Shown here one piece after another: positions 1 to 10,063 of a stretch of DNA of 40,955 bases. This DNA is from Candidatus Bipolaricaulota bacterium (GTDB lineage Bacteria; Bipolaricaulota; Bipolaricaulia; Bipolaricaulales; Bipolaricaulaceae): the NCBI GenBank assembly GCA_938083225.1, contig CALKCH010000053.1:1-40955 (forward strand). The letters run 5' to 3'. Below the pieces are notes generated by a model, which had not been told where the DNA came from, ran no database searches, and was given only the letters and a program-made list of their open reading frames with translations. Each line of letters begins with the position of its first letter. Position 1 is the first letter of the stretch. The position numbers were made by a program, and so were the translations under genes.

Positions 1-262
1 AGGCGCTTGGGAGAGATTCGCTCGCAGCCTTCCCAGACCAGAAGAAAAGCGGCTTTCACGGCCGGGGTGTACGGGTAGAACCGTCCACGGCGGTCCAGGT
101 GGGGCGGACAGTAGCCGTGAGGCAAGAGCCGAATGGCCGATTTGCGGGGGTATCCGGTGAGAGCCACGAATTCCTTGAGGATCCGGCCTTTCTCCTTGCG
201 GCTGGCTCGAAGGTACCTGGCCGCCAACTCTCCACAAGCTCCCGTATACTCATGGGAGTCAT
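1..262 (-). pseudogene. Transposase N-terminus, frameshifted and cut by the window edge
   Basis: Reading the minus strand from an ATG at 262 gives a start typical of integrase-core (DDE) transposases (MTPMSIRELVE). At about 230 the homologous reading moves to the -1 frame and continues as ELAARYLRASRKEKGRIL, a GYPRKSAIRLL motif, and then YTPAVKAAFLLVWEGCERI up to position 1 without a stop. The GYxRKxAIRLL element and the following 'valine-rich, W-E, CxRI' stretch are ones I associate with the first 90 residues of roughly 400-residue IS transposases. The exact IS family cannot be assigned from this fragment. A GAGAGG sequence lies upstream of the ATG. The break could be a one-base deletion that kills the gene, a programmed -1 shift, or a sequencing error. 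No terminal inverted repeat could be defined on this side. Confidence 0.6.
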
Positions 263-348
263 TGGTTCCTCTCGTGAACTTCAGTAACCGGAATTTTGAG
301 GAACCGATGACCCCTTCGGTAACACTTTCAATGAGGCAATCCGTGGTC

Positions 349-377
349 TTGACAGTGGTGGATTGTGGCGTTATACT
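349..377 (+). promoter_or_regulatory. Near-consensus sigma-70 promoter of the sugar operon
   Basis: TTGACA (349-354), a 17 nt spacer and TATACT (372-377) form an almost perfect housekeeping promoter. The start of transcription is expected near 384. That gives a leader of about 83 nt before the ATG at 467, which is preceded by AGGAGGT (454-460). Such a strong promoter for a catabolic operon implies tight repression, which fits the operator overlapping it. Confidence 0.8.
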
Positions 378-397
378 TGAGCAACCGGTTGCGCAAG
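376..397. promoter_or_regulatory. Palindromic operator, LacI-family type
   Basis: The core GCAACCGGTTGC (381-392) is a perfect 12 nt palindrome centred on CG. It sits inside a 22 nt inverted repeat whose outer arms CTTG and CAAG also pair, with one mismatched pair (A380/G393). It starts at the last bases of the -10 box and covers the predicted start site, a classic repressor position. A central CpG in an AACCGGTT core is typical of LacI-family sites in sugar operons. No regulator gene is in the window, so the family is inference. Confidence 0.65.
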
Positions 398-466
398 GAG
401 GTGGTCCAAGGAATCAAGAATTTTTGTGGTCCTAAAAACTTAAATTGTGCCCTAGGAGGTGCCGTT

Positions 467-1030
467 ATGATGAAGAAAGTGGGTTTAGCGATACTAGTGT
501 CGGTGGCTTGCTTCGCCGCAGTTTGGGCCGAGGACCTTGTGGTCTACGACTTCTCGGCGGGGGCCATTGCGGCCGCCTGGCAACCCTACCTCGATCCGGT
601 GAGTGGGGAATTCCTCGGCGCCGGTTCGGTCAGCCTGGCGGACGGGAAAGCCGTGGTCGGGGTGACTTTCGGCGAACCGTGGGGCGGCGGGGTGATCAGC
701 CCCTGGCTGCTCGTGGACATGTCCAAAAACCCAGTCATCATCCTCCACAACGTCCAGCCCACGGCCAAGTGGACCCTCAAAGCACATCTGCGCGGCTTGA
801 AGCCCGACGTTTTCACCCCGGTGGAGGGATGGGGCACCTACCTCATCGGCGATAACAACCTCTCCGGCGACGTGGAAATCGATCTGGCTCAGGCGCTTCG
901 AGAGTTTGCCCCTCTCGGCGTCATTCGAGCTATACCTCAGTCTCCCATCCTCGCCATCCGCCTTTGGTTCTGGGGGGTGGGCAGTAGTGTCTCCGTGGAC
1001 AGCATCACCATCGTTTACCGAAGCCAGTGA
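467..1030 (+). CDS. Small exported protein, possible carbohydrate-binding beta-sandwich
   Basis: This gene encodes 187 residues. A signal peptide is clear (MMKKVGLAILVSVACFAAVWA, cleavage predicted after the A of VWA), so the mature protein is outside the cytoplasm. The rest is rich in aromatic residues, Gly and alternating hydrophobics, with 'VYDFSAG' near the mature start and 'VSVDSITIVY' at the end. That pattern fits a jelly-roll or beta-sandwich sugar-binding module, although no family signature was recognised. The ATG at 467 is chosen because AGGAGGT lies 6 nt upstream and the signal peptide begins there; a second ATG follows at 470. As the first gene of the operon it probably binds or presents the polysaccharide used by the genes behind it. 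That role is inferred from position only. Confidence 0.7.
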   Translation: MMKKVGLAILVSVACFAAVWAEDLVVYDFSAGAIAAAWQPYLDPVSGEFLGAGSVSLADGKAVVGVTFGEPWGGGVISPWLLVDMSKNPVIILHNVQPTAKWTLKAHLRGLKPDVFTPVEGWGTYLIGDNNLSGDVEIDLAQALREFAPLGVIRAIPQSPILAIRLWFWGVGSSVSVDSITIVYRSQ

Positions 1031-1035
1031 AGAGC

Positions 1036-1062
1036 GCGGGGGAGGTTTCGCCCCTCCCCCGC
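1036..1062 (+). other. GC-rich stem-loop between the first two operon genes
   Basis: GCGGGGGAGG (1036-1045) pairs perfectly with CCTCCCCCGC (1053-1062) around a 7 nt loop. No U-run follows, so it is not a standard intrinsic terminator. It ends 10 nt before the ATG of the next gene, which has no visible Shine-Dalgarno site. It could stabilise the upstream mRNA end, act as partial attenuation, or set the expression ratio of the first two genes. Confidence 0.6.
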
Positions 1063-1072
1063 CTAAACCACC

Positions 1073-2764
1073 ATGAAAAAAGGGATAATGTTTTTGCTGT
1101 TGGGGCTAGCCTTTGGCACTAGCGCGGAACAAGTTGTAATCCCCGTTCTGGAAGCGATTCCCTCCCTTCCTCCGATTTTCGATCTTCGCGATTGGAGTGA
1201 AGTGACCCGCGCCTACACTTCTTTGGTATTCGATATTTCCCTCCAGGGTGATTTTCTTCCCTTAGCCTGGTGGGACCGCCGCGGCCTCAATTTTGGTCTA
1301 GAGCACTTAGCCCTGCCCGCCTATGTGGGAGACTACCGCTATGGTCGAGACGGCGCTCAAGAAGCCATCAACGTCATCGCCGCCGTACGTAGCGCAACTC
1401 TCGTGGGCTTAGATATGAGCCATTGGCGGGGTCTGGATTTGGTCACCATGCAAAAGGAATTTTTCAACCGAGCGAACGGGCAGAATCTTGTTCTCAATAA
1501 TCCTTCTGCCGTTACAGGCAATAGCTTTTGGTACGAAATCTACCCCAGTATCTTGTTTTTTATCCTGTGCTATCAATATCCAGAGCTAGCTCAGCAAAAG
1601 ATGGACGCTCATGATTTGAGCATGCTGGAAATAATGTATATCGTGGCCGAGCGGTGGTGTGAGGCCCTTGGTGTATGGCCGGAAAAAGAGGGTGTACCGG
1701 ATTTTTCCTTCCAGGCATTCGATTTCGCCCAGATGAAGCCCGTGTCTCGCGTGTGGCAGGAGCCGGATGCTGCTGCAGGGGTGGCCTGGCTCTTGTACAT
1801 GGCTTACGGGGCTTTTGGCGATCCTCGGTTCTTGGCCGGAGCAGAACGCGCTTTGGCTTATCTTCACACGCTAGTTGAGAAGAACTATAACCCGCTGTAC
1901 GAGCTCCTCCTCCCCTACGGGGCATTGGTGGCGGCTAGGTTCAATGCTGAGCACGGGCGTGCCTACGACGTGGCAGCTCTTGTGACATGGTGTTTTGGTG
2001 TTTCGGACGCGCGGCCCGGTTGGGGCATGATCACCGGGGAATGGGACGGGATACGCGTGGACGGTTTGATCGGGAGCCTCACCGACCAAGAGGGATATGC
2101 CTTTGCCATGAACACCTTCGTGTGGGCTGAGCCGCTGGTGCCCCTGGCGCGGTACGACTCGCGGTTTGCCCGCGCTGTGGGCAAATGGGTCTTGCACGCA
2201 GCAGTGAACGCTCCCCTCTTCTACGCTCCTTATCACTCTGCCAAGCACCAGTCCTCGGCCTTTTGGGCGGAAAACTCACGTGGAGTAATCCCATACGAGG
2301 GACTTCGTCGGTGGGGAGTTTCGGGGTGGGATGTGGTCAGTCCCTATGCCACGGGTGACGCGATACGCAACAAATGGGCCAAAACCGACTTTGCTCTCTA
2401 CGCTGGCTCCCATGCTGGGATCTTCGGGGCCATTATTTCTCCAACAAATGTGGAAGGCATTTTGCAGATCGACCTTTTAGCCACAGATTATTTTCGCGGA
2501 CCCGCTTATCCCACATACCTTTACTACAACCCTTACAGCGAGGCAAAGGCGGTGGAGATCACTCTGAAGAACGAGTCAGACCTGTACGATGCCGTGACCC
2601 AAAAATTCTTGCTCAGGGGAGCCAGAGGCACGGTGGGTTTTATCTTGCCGCCGGATTCAGCAGCCGTGGTGGTGGTTGTTCCGGCGGGAAAGGAGGTGGT
2701 GCAGGAGGGGAGCAAACTATTGGCAAACGGAGTCGTGGTGGACTGGCGAGTTCAGGCCAAGTAA
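1073..2764 (+). CDS. Large exported protein, probable glycan-active alpha-toroid
   Basis: This gene encodes 563 residues with an N-terminal signal peptide (MKKGIMFLLLGLAFGTSA). I do not recognise a family with confidence. The first 370 or so residues are mainly helical, with repeated Trp/Tyr-rich segments and 'YMAYGAFGDPRF' and 'ERALAYLHTLVEK' patterns, as in (alpha/alpha) toroid glycosidases and polysaccharide lyases. The last 130 or so residues, with alternating valines (SAAVVVVVPAG), look like a C-terminal beta-sandwich. Acidic and His residues that could be catalytic occur (for example the stretch with DGIRVDG and the 'APYHSAKHQ' segment), but none can be assigned. It sits just ahead of a sugar ABC importer and a GH130 gene, so it most likely degrades or binds the same glycan outside the cell. 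There is no Shine-Dalgarno site; the ATG at 1073 is chosen because it supplies the basic n-region of the signal peptide. Confidence 0.75.
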   Translation: MKKGIMFLLLGLAFGTSAEQVVIPVLEAIPSLPPIFDLRDWSEVTRAYTSLVFDISLQGDFLPLAWWDRRGLNFGLEHLALPAYVGDYRYGRDGAQEAINVIAAVRSATLVGLDMSHWRGLDLVTMQKEFFNRANGQNLVLNNPSAVTGNSFWYEIYPSILFFILCYQYPELAQQKMDAHDLSMLEIMYIVAERWCEALGVWPEKEGVPDFSFQAFDFAQMKPVSRVWQEPDAAAGVAWLLYMAYGAFGDPRFLAGAERALAYLHTLVEKNYNPLYELLLPYGALVAARFNAEHGRAYDVAALVTWCFGVSDARPGWGMITGEWDGIRVDGLIGSLTDQEGYAFAMNTFVWAEPLVPLARYDSRFARAVGKWVLHAAVNAPLFYAPYHSAKHQSSAFWAENSRGVIPYEGLRRWGVSGWDVVSPYATGDAIRNKWAKTDFALYAGSHAGIFGAIISPTNVEGILQIDLLATDYFRGPAYPTYLYYNPYSEAKAVEITLKNESDLYDAVTQKFLLRGARGTVGFILPPDSAAVVVVVPAGKEVVQEGSKLLANGVVVDWRVQAK

Positions 2765-2775
2765 GGAGGTGAGCC

Positions 2776-4044
2776 ATGCGTAAGATTTTGGGATTAGTGG
2801 TGCTGGTTGGCTTGGTGGGGTTAGCTCAGGTGGAGATCACCTTTTGGAGCGCCCCCAACCCCTCGCAAGAAGTGTTTTGGCGGCGTATGGCTGAAGCCTA
2901 TATGACCGAGCATCCTGAGGTTAAAATCCAAGTGCGTCCGATACCTGAGACGCCCACTTCTGAAGCGGGGATCCTCGCAGCGATCGCTGGTGGTGTAGCT
3001 CCCACCGCTTCGGAGAACGTATTCATTGGATTCGGGGACGAGCTCGTCCGATCCAAGGTCCTTGTGGCATGGAATACTTTCCCAGGCTGGCAAGAGCTGG
3101 TTAAGGCCCGCCATATGGAAGAGACGTTGAAGGCCTGGCTCTTTTCGGATGGTAATTACTACATCATCCCCATGTACGTGAACGCCATGCTCGTGGCCTG
3201 GCGCATCGATATCCTGCGGGAGCTGGGTTACGACCAACCGCCGCGTACCTACAGCGAGGTTTTGGCACTCGGGGAACGTCTTAAGGCCGTTTACCCCGAC
3301 AAATTCTTGTGGCTCCGCAGCGAGCTAGAAGTGCCTACATGGTGGCAGCGGTGGTTTGACTTTTTCGTGTTCTACTACGCCGCCAGCGGAGGTCGACCTC
3401 TCATCACCGGGAACACACTCACCGCCGACGACAAAGCAGCCATAGAGGTGCTGCGTTTCTTCAAAACCCTGAGGGACAAAAAATTGTTGATTACTGAAAC
3501 CCTGGCTACTGGGTTTGAGGCTGGAAAGACCCTTATGACTGTGCTGGGCCCCTGGACCTTCCCCTGGTGGAGAGAAAACTACCCGGAGTTGGTGTATGGG
3601 GAAACCTTCGTTCTCAGTCCGCCGCCTGTGCCTGACTGGTACCCAGCTGCCGAGGCCATCCGCACCTTTGCCGACGCCAAAGGTGTGGTGATGTACGCGC
3701 AAGCCAAACCTGAACAACAACAGGCCATGTGGGATTTCGTGCGCTGGGTCCTTTCTGATCCCGAGCACGATCTGGTTTGGGTGCAAGTCACGGGCATGCT
3801 TCCTGCCCGCGACGACGTGGCTACGAATCCCCTTTTCATGAGCTATGTGGAGGCAAAGGAGCCGGCACTGCTGGCCTATGCCGCGCAGATCCCCTATGCT
3901 GTCCCTCCCTTTGCCCACCATCAGTATGTGGAAATCCAGGAGCTCATGGGGCTGGAGTGCATCTATCCCGTGCTCGTGGGCGAGTTGACCCCTGAAAAGG
4001 GGTGGGCAGCCTGGAAGGCTGCAGTTGAAGCGACTCTCAAATAG
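2776..4044 (+). CDS. ABC sugar transporter, periplasmic solute-binding protein
   Basis: This gene encodes 422 residues of the family 1 (MalE/UgpB-like) extracellular solute-binding proteins. The signal peptide MRKILGLVVLVGLVGLAQ is followed directly by VEITFWSAPNPSQEVF, the usual first strand and sugar-facing loop of the family. Later 'GNYYIIPMYVNAMLVAWRIDIL' matches the conserved 'yyiPfyvn...l.yr.DlL' hinge region. There is no lipobox cysteine, so the protein should be free in a periplasm, which supports a diderm cell. AGGAGGTG lies just before the ATG and the gene starts 11 nt after its neighbour. Its partners are the two permeases directly downstream. The ligand is probably an oligosaccharide, and the GH130 gene suggests a mannoside. 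Confidence 0.92.
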   Translation: MRKILGLVVLVGLVGLAQVEITFWSAPNPSQEVFWRRMAEAYMTEHPEVKIQVRPIPETPTSEAGILAAIAGGVAPTASENVFIGFGDELVRSKVLVAWNTFPGWQELVKARHMEETLKAWLFSDGNYYIIPMYVNAMLVAWRIDILRELGYDQPPRTYSEVLALGERLKAVYPDKFLWLRSELEVPTWWQRWFDFFVFYYAASGGRPLITGNTLTADDKAAIEVLRFFKTLRDKKLLITETLATGFEAGKTLMTVLGPWTFPWWRENYPELVYGETFVLSPPPVPDWYPAAEAIRTFADAKGVVMYAQAKPEQQQAMWDFVRWVLSDPEHDLVWVQVTGMLPARDDVATNPLFMSYVEAKEPALLAYAAQIPYAVPPFAHHQYVEIQELMGLECIYPVLVGELTPEKGWAAWKAAVEATLK

Positions 4045-4050
4045 ACACCA

Positions 4051-4929
4051 GTGAGGCTCCAAGGGGAAGCAAGGGGCTGGCTTTTGGCCAGCCCCTACAT
4101 TGTCTCAGCGATCTTGTTCTTCCTCTTCCCCCTTGGGTGGAGTTTGTCCCTCATTTTATTCGACTGGAACTTAATCTCTCCCGTGCGCACCTATGTGGGG
4201 CTTGGGAATTTTCGGGAAGCCTTCACCAGCGCTCGTGTGTTCCAGGCGTTCTTCAACACCTACAAATTCATGGCCATCATCGTGCCCGCTGTCCTGGTGC
4301 TTTCCTTGGTGTTGGCCCTCATCGTGCACCACTTGCCCCGATTGAAACAGTTCTACGCTGTGGGATTCTTCCTTCCCTACTTGGCTTCGGGCGTGGCGGT
4401 GAGTTTAGTCGTGCGCGGGATCCTCTCCTACGACAGCGCGTTTAATGAGCTCCTGCGCTCTTTGTTTGGAACTTCACCGCGGTGGTTGCGGGATCCGTTT
4501 TGGGCCACGCTGGTGATCAGTGCTATGATTGTATGGAAGCTCTCGGGTTATTACGCGTTGATCTTTTTGGCTGGACTTCAGGGGATTCCCCGAGAACTCT
4601 ATGAGGCGGCGGCTTTGGACGGAGCAGGCTCCTTCACCCAGTTCCGCAAAATCACGCTGCCTCTCCTTTACCCAGCCTTTTATACTGTTTTGGTTTTAGC
4701 GATTGGATTGTGTTTCGGTATCTTCACTGAGCCATATGTGTTGACCGGTGGAGGCCCACGGTTTGCCACGCACACCTGGCAGCTGGAAATTTATTATCAA
4801 GCCTTCGAGCGTTTCCGGGCAGGGTATGGAGCCACTGTGGCAGTGCTCAACGCCCTCGCGACTTTTGTGAGCATTCTTATCATCCGCCGTGTGGTGGAAG
4901 CGTGGGGTGCTCGCCGCGGATTCCGTTGA
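4051..4929 (+). CDS. ABC sugar transporter permease, MalF/UgpA type
   Basis: This gene encodes 292 residues with about six membrane segments. The first (LASPYIVSAILFFLFPL) lies near the N-terminus. The inner-membrane coupling loop (EAA motif) is clear as 'ELYEAAALDGAGSFTQFRKI'; it docks onto the cytoplasmic ATPase. The N-terminal 'NFREAF' following a 'YVGLGNF' sequence is typical of the MalF/UgpA subfamily. The start is GTG at 4051, 6 nt after the binding-protein stop. No strong ribosome site is visible, so translation is probably coupled to the upstream gene. It forms the pore with the next gene product. Confidence 0.93.
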   Translation: MRLQGEARGWLLASPYIVSAILFFLFPLGWSLSLILFDWNLISPVRTYVGLGNFREAFTSARVFQAFFNTYKFMAIIVPAVLVLSLVLALIVHHLPRLKQFYAVGFFLPYLASGVAVSLVVRGILSYDSAFNELLRSLFGTSPRWLRDPFWATLVISAMIVWKLSGYYALIFLAGLQGIPRELYEAAALDGAGSFTQFRKITLPLLYPAFYTVLVLAIGLCFGIFTEPYVLTGGGPRFATHTWQLEIYYQAFERFRAGYGATVAVLNALATFVSILIIRRVVEAWGARRGFR

Positions 4930-4938
4930 GGAGAGGGA

Positions 4939-5778
4939 ATGTCTATGGCTAGAAAAAAGACTGTGAAAATGGCGGCTCTTTATGCGGTGGCCACATGTCT
5001 ATTGCTCATCATGATTACGCCTTACCTCTACATGTTGCTTCAGTCCCTTGCACCTTGGCACGAAGTGGACCGTGTTTTTCTCCCATCTTCCTTGAACACT
5101 CGCTCTTACAGATGGTTGCTGGCTGGCGGAGCTGAGGCTCTGCCCCGCCCGTGGCTCAAGAGCCTGGGCAATAGTGCCCTTGTAACCACAGTAGTCACCA
5201 TCAGCCGAGTCATTCTAGGAGCTTTTGTGGGTTACGCATTGGCTGTGCTCTCCTTTCGCGGTCGGCGGGTTGTACAAAATTTCATTCTGTTCCATATGTT
5301 CTACCCAGGAATTATTCTCCTTGTCCCCACTTTTCTCCTCATTCGGGCCATGGGACTGTATAACACATATCTGGCCATGATTCTCCCAGGACTGGTGAGC
5401 ACGTGGGCCATTTTCATGTATGTGAATTTCTTCCGCTCCGTACCCAAAGAGGTAGTTGAAGCAGCCCGCATGGACGGCGCTGGAGAACTGCGCATCATCT
5501 TTCAGATCATGATCCCCATTGCCAGACCAGTTACGGCCATTGTGTTCTTGTTTCTGTTCATGGAGCGTTGGGTTGAACTCCTTTGGGATCTGATTGTTGT
5601 TCGTGACCCTACAAAGCAAACGTTGAACGTGCTTTTGACCACGATGTTTGGTCCTTATGGCGGCTATCCTGGCCCTCTGTACGCAGCCGGCGTGCTCCTT
5701 ACCTTTCCCATTATCTTCCTCTTCCTCCTTTTCAGCCGCAGATTCGTGCAGGGGGTATCGCTTGTGATTTCCACATAA
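4939..5778 (+). CDS. ABC sugar transporter permease, MalG/UgpE type
   Basis: This gene encodes 279 residues with six predicted membrane segments. The EAA loop reads 'VPKEVVEAARMDGAGELRII'. The N-terminal 'YLYMLLQSLAP' and the following periplasmic loop are typical of MalG-like subunits, the second half of the permease dimer. GAGAGG lies upstream; the start may be the ATG at 4939 or the second ATG at 4945. No ATP-binding subunit follows. The importer must therefore borrow a shared MsmX/UgpC-like ATPase encoded elsewhere, which is common for this transporter class. Confidence 0.93.
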   Translation: MSMARKKTVKMAALYAVATCLLLIMITPYLYMLLQSLAPWHEVDRVFLPSSLNTRSYRWLLAGGAEALPRPWLKSLGNSALVTTVVTISRVILGAFVGYALAVLSFRGRRVVQNFILFHMFYPGIILLVPTFLLIRAMGLYNTYLAMILPGLVSTWAIFMYVNFFRSVPKEVVEAARMDGAGELRIIFQIMIPIARPVTAIVFLFLFMERWVELLWDLIVVRDPTKQTLNVLLTTMFGPYGGYPGPLYAAGVLLTFPIIFLFLLFSRRFVQGVSLVIST

Positions 5779-5793
5779 AAGGAGGCATAGATT

Positions 5794-6714
5794 ATGGAGA
5801 GCCTCATAAAGCGTGTTAGCGATGTGCCAGTGTTCATTCCCGATCCACTTTCGAGTTGGGAATGTGAACACGTGTTTAATCCCGGCGTTGTTTATCACCG
5901 CGGGCTGTTCCACATGTTTTACCGGGCCCAAGGGTTGGATTTGGTCAGCCGCATCGGCTACGCGGTGAGTGAGGACGGGATCCACTGGAACCGCCTGCGC
6001 TCTCCGGTATTAGTGCCGGAAGATCCGCGTGAAGCCTGGGGGGTAGAAGATCCTCGGGTGGTGGAAATCGAGGGCATGTTCTACATGACTTATACCGCTT
6101 TTGGTCCTCCAAAAAATCGAGCTGTACTGGCTGGGGGATCTGTTACTCCTATGCTTGCTAGCAGCGAAAATCTCATTGTTTGGAAGCGCATCGGCCCGCT
6201 CGTGGAAGGAGAGGACAATAAGGACCATGTTCTTTTCCCACGGCGCATCGGCAATCACTACGTGGCCTTGCACCGTCCGCGCCCAGCCATGTGGTTGGCT
6301 TTTTCTCAAAATCTTCGCCAATGGCCACGGGACAAAATGCGCTTACTCTTTGGGCCCCGAAAGGATAACTGGTGGGATAATGTCTGTGTGGGTGCCAACG
6401 GCGCGCCTATTGAAACCGATCAGGGCTGGCTTCTCTTTTACCACGCCTACGACGAAAACCGCATTTATCGCTTCGGTGTAGCTCTTTTGGATCTGGATGA
6501 CCCGAGCCGGGTGCTCTCCCGCCCCAGGGAGCCCATCTTCTGGCCGCAGACCGTATGGGAGCTCCAGGGCAACGTACCTAACGTGGTTTTCAGCTGTGCT
6601 AACGTTTTGGTCAACGACACGATCTATGTTTTTTATGGCGGAGCAGACCATGTTGTTGGCTTAGCTACGGCCTCTCTCCACGAGGTCTTGGACTACGCGC
6701 GCTATGAGAAATAA
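5794..6714 (+). CDS. GH130 family glycoside phosphorylase/hydrolase
   Basis: This gene encodes 306 residues of a five-bladed beta-propeller. Family marks are [19 protein letters not shown] (residues 29-47), '[11 protein letters not shown]' (residues 55-65) and '[21 protein letters not shown]' starting at residue 84. The Asp of the EDPR element (D86) is at the position expected for the catalytic acid of the family. GH130 enzymes cleave beta-mannosides, usually by phosphorolysis to mannose 1-phosphate; some clades are hydrolases. There is no signal peptide, so it acts in the cytoplasm on the imported oligosaccharide. The ATG follows AAGGAGG after a 15 nt gap. Phosphorylase versus hydrolase cannot be decided here. 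Confidence 0.88.
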   Translation: MESLIKRVSDVPVFIPDPLSSWECEHVFNPGVVYHRGLFHMFYRAQGLDLVSRIGYAVSEDGIHWNRLRSPVLVPEDPREAWGVEDPRVVEIEGMFYMTYTAFGPPKNRAVLAGGSVTPMLASSENLIVWKRIGPLVEGEDNKDHVLFPRRIGNHYVALHRPRPAMWLAFSQNLRQWPRDKMRLLFGPRKDNWWDNVCVGANGAPIETDQGWLLFYHAYDENRIYRFGVALLDLDDPSRVLSRPREPIFWPQTVWELQGNVPNVVFSCANVLVNDTIYVFYGGADHVVGLATASLHEVLDYARYEK

Positions 6715-7810
6715 TAATCATCCCATCGGTGTTGGCGTGGTTGGTCTCGGGAAATTCGGAGAGTTTTCCCTGGCTGCCTACACCGAAATGGAAGAAGTCC
6801 GCGTCGTGGCGGTCTGCGATGAAAAGAGCGCTCGCGCCCAAGCTTTGGCTCCCCAAGGAGCGCGGGCGTACGAGAAATTCGAGGATCTTCTTGCAGATCC
6901 ACAATTAGAGCTGGTGGTGATCAGTACACCCCCTGTCCTTCACGGTCCCATGGCCATTCGGGCGGCACGCGCCGGCAAACATGTGCTCGTGGAAAAGCCC
7001 TTAGCCTTGAACCTTGCCGAAGCCGAGGCTGCTATCGCTGTAGCTCGACAAAACGGGGTTCTTCTCACTGTGGACTACGTGCTTCGCTTTCACCTTCTGT
7101 ATCAAGTTGTTGGCAAAATTGTGGAGAGAAAGCTTTTCGGAGGGCTTCAGCTTTTCAGCCTCGTCAATTTGGCCACCGATGAGGGCCTTACTCCGGATCA
7201 TTGGTTTTGGGATCCGGCCCAAAGCGGGGGCATTTTGGTAGAGCACGGAGTACACTTTTTTGATTTGTGCGATCAGTTCCTCAAAGACCGCCCCAGCGTG
7301 GTTCAGGGGTACGCTCTGCGCGGCCCCCGAGGGCGTGTGGATCGGGTAGGCGTGGTGGTCCAGTACGGCAACGATGCTTTGGCCACCTTTTACCACAGCT
7401 TCAACCGCCCGCGCTGCATCGAACAAACAACTGTCCATTTAGCCCTCGCCCATGGGGAAATCGTCGTTGAGGGATGGATCCCGGTGCGTCTCACTCTGCA
7501 TGGATTGCTAGAAAAGGAAAAACTTCCGGACCTGCAAGCGCTTTTGGGGGAAGGCTTGAAAAGAACCTATCCCCGGGGAGACAGGGTCGAGGTTCAGGCG
7601 GAGGTGCACGCTCCAGAAAGGCAAAAAGACTACAAACATGCAATCCAAGCGGTTATGAGGGACTTGGTTCGGGCAATCAAAGAGCACCGACAGCCCACGG
7701 TCACCCCAGGGGATGCTTTGTCCAGCCTCGGTTTAGCCCTGGCCGCCACAGAATCCATGTTCAGGGGATTTCCCGCTCCGGAAAGATTCCAAGATTTTGA
7801 GAAGCGTTGA
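6704..7810 (+). CDS. Gfo/Idh/MocA family NAD(P)-dependent oxidoreductase
   Basis: This gene encodes 368 residues. The Rossmann dinucleotide motif is GLGKFG (residues 14-19) and the conserved 'EKP' lysine is K98 ([10 protein letters not shown]). '[13 protein letters not shown]' matches the substrate-site His/Asp segment of the family. Members oxidise or epimerise sugars and inositols using NAD(P). The gene overlaps the GH130 gene by 11 nt, so the two are translationally coupled and probably work in the same pathway, for example oxidising or remodelling the sugar released by GH130. Its 3' end converges with atpD, only 7 nt away, and no intrinsic terminator with a U-run is visible between them. 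Confidence 0.9.
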   Translation: MRNNNHPIGVGVVGLGKFGEFSLAAYTEMEEVRVVAVCDEKSARAQALAPQGARAYEKFEDLLADPQLELVVISTPPVLHGPMAIRAARAGKHVLVEKPLALNLAEAEAAIAVARQNGVLLTVDYVLRFHLLYQVVGKIVERKLFGGLQLFSLVNLATDEGLTPDHWFWDPAQSGGILVEHGVHFFDLCDQFLKDRPSVVQGYALRGPRGRVDRVGVVVQYGNDALATFYHSFNRPRCIEQTTVHLALAHGEIVVEGWIPVRLTLHGLLEKEKLPDLQALLGEGLKRTYPRGDRVEVQAEVHAPERQKDYKHAIQAVMRDLVRAIKEHRQPTVTPGDALSSLGLALAATESMFRGFPAPERFQDFEKR

Positions 7811-7817
7811 TTGAGGA

Positions 7818-10062
<2,245 letters not shown>

Positions 10063-10063
<1 letters not shown>

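Larger units (their letters stand above)
263..466. other. Intergenic region between transposase remnant and sugar operon
   Basis: This divergent spacer holds the sugar-operon promoter and the palindromic operator listed separately. It also has a short inverted repeat, ACCGA (303-307) with TCGGT (316-320), upstream of the -35 box, which could be an activator or second repressor site. The end of the insertion element probably lies near 263-340, but no IS end is recognisable. An in-frame GTG at 365 would extend the first gene. It lies inside the -10/start-site region and is rejected as a start. Confidence 0.5.

Noticed and set aside
365-466. N-terminal extension of the first sugar-operon gene from a GTG
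   Set aside because: The GTG lies upstream of the -10 box, and the extension would bury the signal peptide; the AGGAGGT-linked ATG at 467 fits better.
5215-5985. Minus-strand open frame across the permease/GH130 junction
   Set aside because: It crosses two well-supported genes and has atypical His/Asn/Glu-rich composition.
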